Source of the DNA: PWXP01 sp040772845
Lineage (GTDB): Bacteria > Planctomycetota > Planctomycetia > Pirellulales > Thermoguttaceae
NCBI GenBank assembly: GCA_040772845.1
Contig: JAXGXG010000002.1
Coordinates: forward strand, 682,001-746,000
Length of the DNA: 64,000 nt
Direction: 5' to 3'
This document shows positions 1 to 9,615 of this stretch, one piece after another; position 1 is the stretch's first letter; every line of letters starts with the position of its first letter. Below the pieces are notes generated by a model. The model did not search any database. It was given only the letters and a program-made list of their open reading frames with translations, and was not told the DNA's origin. The position numbers and the translations under genes were made by a program.

Positions 1-1
1 C

Positions 2-472
2 GGGTATCGCGGCGATTCGCGGCGGAAATGCCATTGCACGCCGCCACAGGTCACGCGGTATATGAGCCGGATCAGCGGTCCGCTTCTGGACCGGATCGAT
101 ATTCATATCGAGGCGCCGGCCGTGGCCTTTCAGGAGCTATCGTCCACTGCGCCGGGGACATCGAGTGCAGAGATGCGCGAAGGGGTTGCCGCGGCGCGAC
201 GGTTTCAGGCCGACCGGTTCCAGGGGAGCAAGACTCGGCATAACGCCGATATGCCGCACCGGCAGGTGCGGCAGTTCTGCCGTATGGATCGGGACGGCAT
301 GAACCTGCTGAAAGGGGCAATGGCCGAATTGGGCCTGTCGGCCCGGGCCCACGACAAGATTCTTCGCGTTGCCCGGACCATTGCCGATCTGGACCAGAGT
401 CCCGACATCCGGCCGGAACACCTGAACGAAGCGATCAACTACCGTATTCTGGACCGGCAGCTTTGGACGTGA
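2..472 (+). CDS. ComM/YifB-type Mg-chelatase-like AAA ATPase, C-terminal part
   Basis: This is the 3' end of a gene that begins before the window; the frame is open from base 2. The fragment starts with cysteines in a KCHCTP context and continues with SRISGPLLDRIDIHIE. Both are typical of the YifB/ComM family, whose members are about 500 residues and carry an N-terminal Lon-S5-like domain, an AAA (Mg-chelatase) core and a C-terminal helical domain. The C-terminal domain is visible here, with the family-like stretch GLSARAHDKILRVARTIADL and the ending EAINYRILDR. ComM is a hexameric helicase that promotes branch migration during natural transformation; that role is known for the family and is not shown here. 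The next gene on the same strand is 360 bp away and unrelated. Confidence 0.9.
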   Translation, partial: GYRGDSRRKCHCTPPQVTRYMSRISGPLLDRIDIHIEAPAVAFQELSSTAPGTSSAEMREGVAAARRFQADRFQGSKTRHNADMPHRQVRQFCRMDRDGMNLLKGAMAELGLSARAHDKILRVARTIADLDQSPDIRPEHLNEAINYRILDRQLWT

Positions 473-832
473 GTTATAGCTGGTCAGTCATGAGACCGGC
501 TGGGGCAAGCTCAGCGGGGAAAGGGTGTGCGTGGCGAGGGTGTTTGGTAGCTGGTCAGTCATAATCCCGCCGGGGCGAACCCGACGGTGATAAGTTTCAT
601 GCCGAGCAATTGCTCAAGCCAAGCGTGCCAGAATATCTTACCGCATCTGTTTTACCCGGGGTTGTTGCTTCCGTGTTGGTGGGTGGGCTAGAATGGTAGC
701 CGTCTGCCGGGCACCGTTGCAAAGGCGAAGTTGCTCTGAGACGACAAACCTGGAAGTATTTGCTGTACCGTTGTGGTGATTTCCAACCGTTGCCGTGGGC
801 GACTGTTTATCCTACCTACCGGAGGCACTGTC
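473..832. other. Intergenic region with a duplicated 15-bp motif
   Basis: No convincing gene lies here. The motif TAGCTGGTCAGTCAT occurs at 477-491 and again at 548-562. The bases after it are also partly alike (a GCYGGGGC block follows both), which suggests a degenerate 71-bp tandem duplication. No tRNA or terminator-like stem was recognised. The last 15 bases contain GGAGG at 821-825, the ribosome binding site of the next gene. Confidence 0.5.
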
Positions 833-2086
833 ATGACGTTTCCCGCTTCGCGTCGGCACTTTTTGAAGACGGCTTCGACTGGGGCCGCCCTGGCCTTTAC
901 CGCGACCAGCTATGCCAAGATCGTGGGCGCCAACGAGCGAATCTCGCTGGGACTGATCGGCTGCGGCGGACGCGGGTACAACGCGCACATGAAGGGCGTT
1001 CATCCTTTCGACAAGCAACAGAATGTCGAGTTCACCGCCGTGAGCGACCCTTGGCGACAGCGGCGGGAACGGGCCGCCGCCCGGGCCGAAGAGTGGTACG
1101 GCCGTCCGGCACGGCAGTTCGTTTCGTATCGCGATATTGTGGCCCTGGACGATATCGATGCCGTCATGATCGCTTCGCCCGACCATCTGCACTGCCTGCA
1201 CCTGGAAGCGGCCATCCGGGCCAAGAAAGATGCGTACGTCGAAAAGCCGCTGGCCATGGACGTGCCGACCTTGAACCGGGTTTTCGACCTGGTGAAGGCG
1301 AGCCCGCAGGTGGTTCAGATGGGCACGCAGGTGCGCAGCTACACATCGAGTGCCGGCTGTAAGAAGCTGTTCCAGTCGGGTGCGATCGGCAAGGTGTCTC
1401 GCATCGAGCAGTGTCGCAACGGTAGCAAGCCGTACTGGTACTCGTGGATGCAGCGGTCGGAGGAACTGACGGCCGAAGACATCGACTGGAAGGAATTCCT
1501 GGGCGACCGCCCCATGCGCGACTTCGATCCCAAGTTGTTGACCGGCTGGTATGGGTTCCGCGAGTTTACCGATGGGCCGATCGCCAACCTGGGCTGCCAT
1601 TTCATCGACCTGTTCAATTATATCGTGGGGACAACGGTTCCGGTGAGCTGTGTCGCACAAGGCGGCACGTTCACATGGACCGGCGAAGGCTTCACCTGCC
1701 CGGACCATTGCGAGGCGACGTGGATTTATCCGGAAGGGTTCCTGGTGCACTACTCGACGAACTTCGGCAACTCGAGTGGCAGCGTGCACAAGATATACGG
1801 CGACCTGGGTACGATGGACCTGACCAACTGGCGGGCGCCCACCTACTCGGCCACCGGGGCGATCAAGCCAAGCGAGTTGCCCAAGGAGGATACGCTGATC
1901 GATCCGGTCGAGATTCCCGACCACTTCGAGGACTGGCTACAGTGCCTGCGGACGCGCCGGACGACCAACGCACCGATCGAGGCCGGGTACAACCACTCGG
2001 TGCCGGTGATCATGGGCACGCTGGCCATGGACACGGGCAAACGGCAGATCTTCGACCCCGAGAAACGCGAGATTTGCGAAGGGTAG
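833..2086 (+). CDS. Gfo/Idh/MocA-family oxidoreductase, Tat-exported
   Basis: Predicted NAD(P)-dependent dehydrogenase of 417 residues. The N-terminus has a twin-arginine signal (SRRHFLKTAS), so the enzyme should be exported folded with its cofactor. The Rossmann dinucleotide loop is GLIGCGGRG at about residues 40-48, and the EKPLAMD motif typical of Gfo/Idh enzymes is present. The start was set at the ATG at 833 because GGAGG lies 8 bases upstream and the Tat motif follows at once; an upstream in-frame ATG at 773 would add 20 residues with no signal character. Substrates of this family are sugars or inositols; the true substrate here is unknown. The following gene is convergent, with its stop only 14 bp away. 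Confidence 0.9.
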   Translation: MTFPASRRHFLKTASTGAALAFTATSYAKIVGANERISLGLIGCGGRGYNAHMKGVHPFDKQQNVEFTAVSDPWRQRRERAAARAEEWYGRPARQFVSYRDIVALDDIDAVMIASPDHLHCLHLEAAIRAKKDAYVEKPLAMDVPTLNRVFDLVKASPQVVQMGTQVRSYTSSAGCKKLFQSGAIGKVSRIEQCRNGSKPYWYSWMQRSEELTAEDIDWKEFLGDRPMRDFDPKLLTGWYGFREFTDGPIANLGCHFIDLFNYIVGTTVPVSCVAQGGTFTWTGEGFTCPDHCEATWIYPEGFLVHYSTNFGNSSGSVHKIYGDLGTMDLTNWRAPTYSATGAIKPSELPKEDTLIDPVEIPDHFEDWLQCLRTRRTTNAPIEAGYNHSVPVIMGTLAMDTGKRQIFDPEKREICEG

Positions 2087-2100
2087 CCCCCCTGCCCATC

Positions 2101-4344
2101 TCAATCTACGCCGATGAGCACAACGCGGTCGACGAAGATGGCGTCGAGTTCGGGATTGTGTGCGTGGGCGAACCAGAAATAGGCGCCGGGCACGAAATCG
2201 ATTTCGCCCAGGTCGATCCATCGGAACTTCCGGTCGAACGAGCCGTCTTCGGTTGTGAAGTCCTTCGGCTGGAGCGTCATGGATCTGAGCGACTTCTTGC
2301 CGCGGCTATCGTACACGCCCCACGAGCCCAGTCTGCCTTCCTTCTGAGCGCCTTCGCAACGGAGCGAAGCGAGAATGCGGTACTTGCCGCGCACGGGCGG
2401 GGTGAAATTGGTATTCCAATCGACCTTGGTTCCCATGCGGACGCTCTTGCCGTTCCATCCCTCTGAGTCTTCGACCACCGTGGCCGCATCGTGAACGTTG
2501 TTGAACGACAGGGCGTCGAAAACGACCCAGGCATCCTCCGGAACGTCTTTACAGACGTCCGGGGGATTCTTCTGCGCGACAAAGCCGGCCTTGAGCCCCT
2601 CAAGATAGAGGTCCAGCTTGCCCTCCTGCGAGATCCTTGCCGCACGCGTCCCGAATCGCTTGCAACGCGCCGCGAAGTCGTCGGTTGCCTGTAGGGGATC
2701 CTTGGGCCCGAGGAACGGCAGCTTCTTCTCGCGCGCCTCGCAGCGAAGCGGGTAGTAGCGGCTCAGCCAGACGTGGTCGATTCCCATTTTCGATTTTTGC
2801 AGGCGGCGAAGCTGGTCGGACTCGGGGCCGTAGGTTTCGGTGGCCGTCGCCACAGCCTTGTCCATCAGTTCGGTCGCCCGGTTGAGCGTTGCCAGGTCGA
2901 GCCATTTGGCCGAGTTCATACCGAAGCAGCCGAGGTAGATCTCCTCCTGTTCCGCCTTGGCGATCAGCAGATCCCAGTACTGGTGGAGCATCGGGGCGAC
3001 GGCCTCGCCGTAGTAGCCGCGAAGGAACTCGTCGATGAGCTGGTCGGCGTCCAGATGCGGTTCCCACATCGCACGTAGCAGCAGCCAGTTCTTCAACTCG
3101 CAGAAGTCGTCGCCTTCTCCTTCCTCGAACAGGCCGACGGCGCCGTGATCGACGAAGTAGCGTACGTTCGGCACGAGGACTCGCAGGTTGGGATGCGGCC
3201 CCAGGTAGTCGTTGTAGTTGGTCGTGTAGTCCCAGACGAACAGGTGTTTGGCCCGTTTGCTCCAGCCTTCCATGTCGGCGGCGAACTTCTGGTTCTGCGG
3301 GCCGCTGAGCGGCTGGATGTAGGAGCACTCGATCGTGCAGAGGCGAATCAGGACATTGTCGCGAGGCTTGATGGTTTTGGGCGGCTTGCGGGTGTACTGG
3401 TAAGCCAGCGACTCGACCAGAACCTCCGGGAACTCCTTCTCGACGGCCTCGGCCACCTTGTTGAGCATGAACACGAGTGTGCCGGCGTGGCTTTCTTCCG
3501 CGTCGTCGATCGCCTTACACTTCTCGCACGTGCAGAAGCCATACCAGTCGTTCTGCGAGACGTCGATCATCTTCGCTCCGGGGTTCTTCCTCAAGGTTTC
3601 CAGGACGTTCTTGGTCAGCTCCTGGATCATCGCCTCGTTGGTCAGGCAAAGCTGGGCGCGCTCGTGCTTTCGCTTGCCATCGATTTCCGAATACCAATCC
3701 GGATGGTCGGCGAAGTATTTATCGGGCGGCAGGTACTTGTAGAAGGAATGGACGAAGTTGATGATCCGGACCCCACCGCCGTATTCCGGAGTGAGGAAGC
3801 CGTTCCCCTTCATGCGCGCCGAGAAGACACACGGCTGGGCCACCCGATGGTACATCTCGCGAGAGATCAACTGCGGCGCGTACGATACGTGCAGATCGTC
3901 TGCAACGGCAAGGGTCGGTTTCTTCGGGATGAACGTATCGTCGGGCGCCCACCAACGCACCCCGACAATGTCCTGCAGGAAGGAGTAGACGGCATACAGG
4001 CACCCTCGCTTCTGGTGGCCTGCAAGGATCAGGTTGCCGCCGTCGGCGTGAATGAGGATCTCGTCGAACTTGTAGTCCTTTTTAGGAGCACGGGCCGTAT
4101 TGCCGATGAAGATGAACGACCGGCCGTCCGCGGGAACGTCCTTTTCGGCGATCGTCGGGAACTCGGCGCCGGTAACCAGTTTCAGGTGGTCCGACAGCTC
4201 GCGTGCGGCGGTTGTCTCGACAATCGTTGGTTCATCCGGGAGGACGATCTTCCAACCGGTCGTACCGTTTGTCGCCAATTCGGCTGGGTACGCATAGTTT
4301 GCAATAGAAAGCAGGCCAACACACAGCAGTGCGATGCGATTCAT
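2101..4344 (-). CDS. Exported DUF4838-type (glycosidase-like) protein
   Basis: A 747-residue protein with a signal peptide (MNRIALLCVGLLSI, cleavage near AYPA). The first 150 residues look like the small alpha/beta domain that precedes glycoside hydrolase family 20 barrels (TTAARELSDHLKLVTGAEFP). The middle, with YAVYSFLQDIVGVRWWAPDD and a CTCEKCKAI cysteine cluster, resembles DUF4838 proteins. Those proteins are predicted to act on polysaccharides, but no activity is established. The start at 4344 is preceded by AAGGAG; the longer start at 4371 adds nine residues before the signal. It heads a minus-strand neighbourhood of exported hydrolases. A C-terminal carbohydrate-binding-like beta domain is plausible from about residue 600. 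Confidence 0.8.
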   Translation of the reverse strand: MNRIALLCVGLLSIANYAYPAELATNGTTGWKIVLPDEPTIVETTAARELSDHLKLVTGAEFPTIAEKDVPADGRSFIFIGNTARAPKKDYKFDEILIHADGGNLILAGHQKRGCLYAVYSFLQDIVGVRWWAPDDTFIPKKPTLAVADDLHVSYAPQLISREMYHRVAQPCVFSARMKGNGFLTPEYGGGVRIINFVHSFYKYLPPDKYFADHPDWYSEIDGKRKHERAQLCLTNEAMIQELTKNVLETLRKNPGAKMIDVSQNDWYGFCTCEKCKAIDDAEESHAGTLVFMLNKVAEAVEKEFPEVLVESLAYQYTRKPPKTIKPRDNVLIRLCTIECSYIQPLSGPQNQKFAADMEGWSKRAKHLFVWDYTTNYNDYLGPHPNLRVLVPNVRYFVDHGAVGLFEEGEGDDFCELKNWLLLRAMWEPHLDADQLIDEFLRGYYGEAVAPMLHQYWDLLIAKAEQEEIYLGCFGMNSAKWLDLATLNRATELMDKAVATATETYGPESDQLRRLQKSKMGIDHVWLSRYYPLRCEAREKKLPFLGPKDPLQATDDFAARCKRFGTRAARISQEGKLDLYLEGLKAGFVAQKNPPDVCKDVPEDAWVVFDALSFNNVHDAATVVEDSEGWNGKSVRMGTKVDWNTNFTPPVRGKYRILASLRCEGAQKEGRLGSWGVYDSRGKKSLRSMTLQPKDFTTEDGSFDRKFRWIDLGEIDFVPGAYFWFAHAHNPELDAIFVDRVVLIGVD

Positions 4345-4409
4345 GGTTTGGACTCCTTGGGGTAGCGGCAAACGTCGCGCGTTGGAGACGCGAGTTCAAC
4401 GGTAGTCTT

Positions 4410-5876
4410 CTATTTCCACAGTTCGTCGATGATGGCAACCGTTTCGTCGACCAGCATCTGCCCGCCTTCCGGGCCGATGACATTACTTTGCGGGACGGCT
4501 GAGTAATGACCACCGGCCAGGGCCCGTTCCGTCGGAAGATAGCTTCCGAATCCTGACATCTGTGCGATGAACGTCTGCGTTGCCTTCGAACGAGCTTTGA
4601 TGCGAATGCCGTATTCGCAGAACAATTCGAACGGATTCGAGCAGACGACCAGGTCGCCCAACCGGACGACGTGGATCGTCACGGGATGGGTTGTGTTCGG
4701 GTCTTTCTGCAATTGTTCATAGCGTCGAACGACTCCGTAATGCCAGCCTTTGGCCATGAAGGCAACTCGCGGGGCACAGGCGGGGTCCTTTTCGAGCTGT
4801 GCCATGACGTTGTTGTAGGCTGCCAACGCCTCCTGATACTGGGCATCGGAGATCTTCGCGAGGGGCAGTTGCAAGGTAACGGTCCGATGCTTCAGTATGG
4901 GGTCGGCGAACGTCTGTTTCTGGACGGCGTCGAGAGTCTGGCTGACCGACAGGTCGATGCGGCGGGCAATTTCCTCCATTGCATTGATGCCTCGCAAGGC
5001 CTGCATCCGGGCATTCGCGGCCTTGTGCAGCAGCGGGCGGGGTGACATGTCGCCGGCCGCGGCGCTCCAGCCCAGAACAACCAGGCCTTCGCCGTAGCGG
5101 GCCTTCAGGCAATTGCGAACCGGCAGCCAGTAGTCGGCATTGATGGACGACTGCCCTTCGACCACCTGCGACGGGCACGTCACGTTGACAATAACGGCCT
5201 TCAACTTATCGTCCTGGTCGTAGAAGAAGATCGAACCGACGTCATCGTCGTCCATGCCTTCGAGGTGGACGAAATCGGGCTGGTTGGTATTGCCGTACAT
5301 ACGAGCAGAACCGTTTGCGTAAACGACGCGCCGGCTGAAACCGATACTGTTCCGATCCAGACCGTACGTCATTTTGGCCGGCGCGACGTTCTTCCACGCG
5401 GCAACGATGCCGTCGCTGATCCGGTCGGCCAGGAAATCGATGGTCTCTTCGACGGTCATGGTCTGATCGTTGACGGGAATCCCCGGAGTACCTGGGCGCA
5501 GGACAGGCGCGGTATGGGTGTGGGTAGCGGTCAGCATAATCCGAGTGACGTCGATCGAAGGGTCTTTCTTCGCCACGGCGTCGCATATCGCCTTGACGAA
5601 TGGGTCCGGCAGTTGGAGGAGGTCCAAAGAGACGAAGGTGGTCGTCTCATCCCCTGAGCGCAGGGCGACGACGTTGGCCGTCAGCGGCGTATCGGGCTCT
5701 GTGGAAAGCCGCAGTCCAAACTGCCCCCAGAGGGCAACGGCCTTTTCAGGCGTAATATCGACTGACGCCGCGCCCACCTGCAACTCCGCCCCGTGAAGTG
5801 GGAGGCATGGCAGCAGGCACGTCGACAGGAGGATTGCGAGAGGAAACCATCGAACACAGGGGAGGGACATTTTCAT
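4410..5876 (-). CDS. Neutral/alkaline ceramidase-like exported hydrolase (paralogue 1)
   Basis: A 488-residue secreted protein with a signal peptide ending near LHGA. It carries the N-terminal domain of neutral/alkaline non-lysosomal ceramidases: VGAASVDITPE, then a zinc-binding THTHTAP motif at about residues 118-124. The motif AAGDMSPR (about 273-280) matches the GDVSPN block whose serine is the nucleophile in characterised neutral ceramidases. Of the four paralogues in this window it is the only one that keeps that serine. AAGGAG lies 7 bases before the ATG at 5876. In planctomycetes such proteins often accompany carbohydrate or sulfatase loci, so ceramide need not be the substrate. It is followed by the DUF4838 gene on the same strand, 65 bp away. 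Confidence 0.85.
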   Translation of the reverse strand: MKMSLPCVRWFPLAILLSTCLLPCLPLHGAELQVGAASVDITPEKAVALWGQFGLRLSTEPDTPLTANVVALRSGDETTTFVSLDLLQLPDPFVKAICDAVAKKDPSIDVTRIMLTATHTHTAPVLRPGTPGIPVNDQTMTVEETIDFLADRISDGIVAAWKNVAPAKMTYGLDRNSIGFSRRVVYANGSARMYGNTNQPDFVHLEGMDDDDVGSIFFYDQDDKLKAVIVNVTCPSQVVEGQSSINADYWLPVRNCLKARYGEGLVVLGWSAAAGDMSPRPLLHKAANARMQALRGINAMEEIARRIDLSVSQTLDAVQKQTFADPILKHRTVTLQLPLAKISDAQYQEALAAYNNVMAQLEKDPACAPRVAFMAKGWHYGVVRRYEQLQKDPNTTHPVTIHVVRLGDLVVCSNPFELFCEYGIRIKARSKATQTFIAQMSGFGSYLPTERALAGGHYSAVPQSNVIGPEGGQMLVDETVAIIDELWK

Positions 5877-6002
5877 GGGAAGGCTCCTTCGTCAGAAAGG
5901 ACAGTATCTGTGGTGGAACGCATTCGGAATGACGGTCGTGGTGGCGCGATGGGGCTTGCCTGCCCTGGAGACTGACCGTTCAAGACGGTATTCTCCTGGA
6001 GG

Positions 6003-8156
6003 CTATTGCAGCAGCCACTGGGCGGCGGCCTGCCGGGGGGCAGTGTCTACAGTAAAGGGAGTGAGTGCATCGGGTTGGGAAGCGGCGCGATACGCGGCCG
6101 TTACCAGTTCCGGCCCGTCACCTTCTCCGGCCAGCCAGAGCGGGCGGGGGGCGTTCAGAACCAGTAGGCCGGGAACGTCGAGGTACTTCGCACCGCCGGG
6201 AAGGAACATCGGGTGGCGGTAATCGAGCAGTTTGCCGAACCGAAAACCCTGGGTGTCGATTGCCATGCGGTCAATCGCCTTTCCGGCCAGTGCGCCGGCG
6301 GCGGCTGCGATCGGGCCGGCCGTATCCCAACCGGCCACCGAAACGTGCTTCACAGTGGGAAACGGGTTCCCTTCCGCCTGCCACAATGCCTTGACCAGGG
6401 TCAATACGTCATGCGTACGATGGGCGAAAAGGGAATGATTGTAGCCGTGGGTGTACCCGGCGAACTCGCGAGGATTGTCGACCACGCGCGTCTGTGTTAC
6501 CGGTTCACCACCCTGCAATAGCAGGTCGGCGGCCAGCACGGCCGTGCCCTTTTCGAGGAGGCTTTGGACGGCCGGGCATAGGCCGCCATCGTCACGGCGG
6601 ACGGCCGACGTCCCACGTCCGTCCAGCCAAACGACCACTTGCCCGTTCCACTGCTTCGGCGACAGGCAGACGACCTTCACTTCCTCGCCGTAGGTCGTGT
6701 TTGCAACGATGCCAGCCTTTTCGACGAAGGTGTCTCGTTCCTGGCCCTCCGCGAGTTGCCAGTTTACGTCGCCGGCGCTGGCGTAGGTGCGGCCGATCAG
6801 GGTTTCAACCGCCGGGCGGAGCAGCTTCTCCATGCCATCGGGCGTGGCCGCGGCAGCGCGGACCTGCCGGTCGGCGTCGGCGGTGAACCAGGCGAGCAGG
6901 CGTCGCTCGAAGTCGGGGTCGGCGGCCTTCGGGGCAGGGTGCTCATCATTCCAGACGCTGAGCTGTTCGGGCGGAAGCGTTTCAAATTCCGTCTCGATTA
7001 CCGGCGACTGGAAACCGAGCTTGAAGTGTTGATTCAGGAACGTGTAGAAGGCAGAACGCGTGACGGCATTGTAGTTGTGGGGGAAATGCTCGCCGCGTTT
7101 GAGGAAGACGAGTTTTTCCTTGCCATACATCGCGTAGAGCTTCTGAAGCTCGGGGAACCCCTTTGTGGCCATCTCCTTGGTCCAGTCGTCGGCGGAGTTC
7201 ATGCCTTGCGGCTTGGGGGCGAACAGCGCAGCGAACTCGACATTTCCTGTACCGATACGCAGCAGGCTGGCATTCTCGCACGTGCAACCGCCCTGCATGG
7301 CCGTGCTGACCATGACGACCGGAAACGAAAGTTGGATGCGGTCGTCGATGGCGGACACGATCATCGTTTGTGTCCCGCCGCCGCTTGCCCCCGTTACGGC
7401 AATGCGTTCAGGATCGATTTCCGGCAGGCTGAGCAGAAAGTCGAGGCCTCGCACGGAGTTGAGCGTTTGCAGTCCCATGATATTCTGGCAATGTGCTTCA
7501 GCTTGCGGACTGTAGAGGCCCCAGTTTTCGGTCGTGTTCATTTCGGGCCGCTGTGTTTTGAACCCGTGGACCAGTTCGCGCGAGAGCTGAACGGAATCGG
7601 AGTCGCCCAGCATATCCCATTGCCACACGACGCAACCCATCAGGGCTAGCTGGCGGCATTGTGCCTGGAAATTACTGCGGCCGGCAAGCACGAAGCGTTC
7701 GGCGCCGTCGGCAATGTCCTTGCGTAGTCGCTTTTCGTCCTTTACAGAAAGACGGGCGTCTTTCCAGTGGCCGTGCGCGAACATGACGCCGGGCGCCTTC
7801 CCCTGGATGTTCTTGGGCCGATACAGGTTGCCCGTTACAAACAGGCCAGGTGCGCTCTCGAAATAGACCTTCTCGATTGTGTAGTCTCCCCGATCGATCT
7901 TGCCGTGAATGACCGGGTTGAGTGGCGTCTTGGCAGGCATGGGCCACAGACCGGTGGCCACCAGGATGCGGCGCCGAACATCTTCTCGCCGCTGTTGCCA
8001 CACGTCGAGCGATTCCGGCGGATCGAAGGGGAAATAACCGTTCAGGTCCTTCAGCGGTTGAAGGCGGACGTCTTCGGCCGAAACTGCGAGTGCGAAGCCG
8101 GCCAGCATGGCAAGGGCGATCAGACCGCGGGCCGTTGTCGTTGTGAAGTGATACAT
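6003..8156 (-). CDS. Exported alpha/beta hydrolase, acetyl-xylan-esterase-like
   Basis: A 717-residue protein with a signal peptide (cleavage near AVSAED). The alpha/beta-hydrolase fold is seen from PGVMFAHGHW (about residue 122) and the nucleophile elbow GASGGG, with Ser258 as the likely nucleophile. A histidine in RGEHFPHN could complete the triad. The protein is about twice the length of a single hydrolase domain, and its second half (residues about 430-717) contains another hydrolase-like beta/alpha pattern with VSVAGWDTAGP, so a degenerate second domain is likely. Related planctomycete proteins are annotated as acetyl xylan esterases or dienelactone-hydrolase-like enzymes. It lies between two ceramidase-like genes on the same strand. 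Confidence 0.8.
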   Translation of the reverse strand: MYHFTTTTARGLIALAMLAGFALAVSAEDVRLQPLKDLNGYFPFDPPESLDVWQQRREDVRRRILVATGLWPMPAKTPLNPVIHGKIDRGDYTIEKVYFESAPGLFVTGNLYRPKNIQGKAPGVMFAHGHWKDARLSVKDEKRLRKDIADGAERFVLAGRSNFQAQCRQLALMGCVVWQWDMLGDSDSVQLSRELVHGFKTQRPEMNTTENWGLYSPQAEAHCQNIMGLQTLNSVRGLDFLLSLPEIDPERIAVTGASGGGTQTMIVSAIDDRIQLSFPVVMVSTAMQGGCTCENASLLRIGTGNVEFAALFAPKPQGMNSADDWTKEMATKGFPELQKLYAMYGKEKLVFLKRGEHFPHNYNAVTRSAFYTFLNQHFKLGFQSPVIETEFETLPPEQLSVWNDEHPAPKAADPDFERRLLAWFTADADRQVRAAAATPDGMEKLLRPAVETLIGRTYASAGDVNWQLAEGQERDTFVEKAGIVANTTYGEEVKVVCLSPKQWNGQVVVWLDGRGTSAVRRDDGGLCPAVQSLLEKGTAVLAADLLLQGGEPVTQTRVVDNPREFAGYTHGYNHSLFAHRTHDVLTLVKALWQAEGNPFPTVKHVSVAGWDTAGPIAAAAGALAGKAIDRMAIDTQGFRFGKLLDYRHPMFLPGGAKYLDVPGLLVLNAPRPLWLAGEGDGPELVTAAYRAASQPDALTPFTVDTAPRQAAAQWLLQ

Positions 8157-8199
8157 GGCGTAGTTTCCAGGTAGGATTGTGAAAGAAATACGTGCGGGG

Positions 8200-9615
8200 C
8201 TACTTCTTCAACTCGGCCGCCATTTCCAGCAGTGCGTCGAGCATCTTCACCGATGCCTGCGGTTCCAACCGGTTCGTGCCGAGCCACGTTTCGTAGCCGC
8301 CCAGCGGGAAATGGCGAGGCGTGGGCAGGTACCCCAGGTAGCCGTGCGACAGCGATACGAGAAATGCCGGCTGCAAGGGGCATCGCTCTTTGAACTCCAG
8401 GCCGATCTCGCAGAAGACTTCCGTGGGCATCGTTCCGATACCGACGGACCCAATGCGAAACACCTGCAATGGAACCGGGAGCGTGTCGGGCGACTCGGCC
8501 AGCCGCGTTGCACGGCCGGCGTAGATTCTCGGCAGGTCAGTTTTGGCGGAATCTTCAGGTTCGGGCTTGGCAAGGGTTTCTTTGGCCCAGGCAAGCTCTT
8601 CCTCGGTAAGTCTCCTGCGGGCGAGCGTCAACTCGCAATAGCGCGCGTCGAGCGTGATGTCGCCATGGTATTCGGCCTTGGCCAAGGCGGCATGGACCTT
8701 GGCGGCGACGTCGTGGGCTACGAATCGCATTTGTTCGTAACGCGGCTTTCCGGGACGCGGTTTGCGGAAGTCGATGTTGTTGATGTCGCCGCTGGTGCCG
8801 TTGGCCATCATGGGCACAAAGGGCGGATCTTGATGTTCGGCGCCGAGCAGTCGCGTCAGTTCGGTGCAGTACATGGCGTAGTAGTCGGCCGAGATGTCGC
8901 CTCGGTTGACCCCGCCGACGTAATGCAGCGAGTAGGCCGAAAAGAGGGCGATTGGTCGGCCTTCCAGGTCGCGGAACGCCAGAACCGAGACAGTCGGATC
9001 TGTCGGGCCTGCCGGTTCCACGAGGTTGGGGCTGCCCGAGGGCGGGTTCATCTTCACCTGGTCGATCTTCCCGAAGGGGTTCGGCGGCGCGGCGCCGGGT
9101 TTCATGAACCAGCGGCGGTTGTTGACATGCTCTGGGGCCTCGGCGGTTACAAAGGCCATTTCGGCCGGCCGAAGCCTGCTGTTGGCCGTTTGCACACCAT
9201 CGGCAATCCGCCGCGCAACAAACGTGTGGTATTCGTCCAGAGGCGCACCGCCCAGGGCACTGCACGCCGAGTGCGTATGGACGGCGCAAATCAACACCTG
9301 TTCGGGTGGCAAGCCTGTCTGCTCTTCGATCAGCTTGCGTGCGGCGATACTGACATCGTAGCTGACCCCCAGAAGGTCGCAGACGACCATCGCCAGTTTG
9401 GTCTTGCCGTCGTCCAGCACGAGGCAGCGGGCGTGCAGGTCGTCGTGGATGCTGGTGGCGGGAAAATGCTTGAAGCCGCCGATAACCGCACCACCGAGAA
9501 ACGGCGTGATGTTACTCGTTGCCGCTCCTGCGCGAAAAACCGGTTGTTCCGGCTCTGCCGCCAGGAGTTGTATGCTCACCAAACAGCCAACCATCCACAA
9601 CACGCACCGTTTCAT
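8200..9615 (-). CDS. Neutral/alkaline ceramidase-like exported protein (paralogue 2)
   Basis: A 471-residue protein with a signal peptide (MKRCVLWMVGCLVSIQLLAA). It has the ceramidase-like N-terminal signature AGAATSNITP and the zinc-binding motif AVHTHSA. At the position of the catalytic-serine block it reads NGTSGDINNID, that is, asparagine where characterised ceramidases have serine. It is closely similar in layout to the gene at 14147, sharing the YETWLGTN/S ending, and more distant from the gene at 4410. GGAGGAG precedes the ATG at 9615. It is the first gene of a minus-strand run 9615 to 2101, with gaps of 43 to 126 bp, so co-transcription is possible. Confidence 0.85.
   Translation of the reverse strand: MKRCVLWMVGCLVSIQLLAAEPEQPVFRAGAATSNITPFLGGAVIGGFKHFPATSIHDDLHARCLVLDDGKTKLAMVVCDLLGVSYDVSIAARKLIEEQTGLPPEQVLICAVHTHSACSALGGAPLDEYHTFVARRIADGVQTANSRLRPAEMAFVTAEAPEHVNNRRWFMKPGAAPPNPFGKIDQVKMNPPSGSPNLVEPAGPTDPTVSVLAFRDLEGRPIALFSAYSLHYVGGVNRGDISADYYAMYCTELTRLLGAEHQDPPFVPMMANGTSGDINNIDFRKPRPGKPRYEQMRFVAHDVAAKVHAALAKAEYHGDITLDARYCELTLARRRLTEEELAWAKETLAKPEPEDSAKTDLPRIYAGRATRLAESPDTLPVPLQVFRIGSVGIGTMPTEVFCEIGLEFKERCPLQPAFLVSLSHGYLGYLPTPRHFPLGGYETWLGTNRLEPQASVKMLDALLEMAAELKK

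Noticed and set aside
477..562. 15-bp direct repeat as an attachment site
   Set aside because: No integrase, tRNA or cargo lies between the two copies, which are only 71 bp apart.
3145..4365. Long open frame of 406 codons on the plus strand
   Set aside because: It is antisense to the DUF4838 gene, has no family features or ribosome binding site, and is typical of GC-rich mirror frames.
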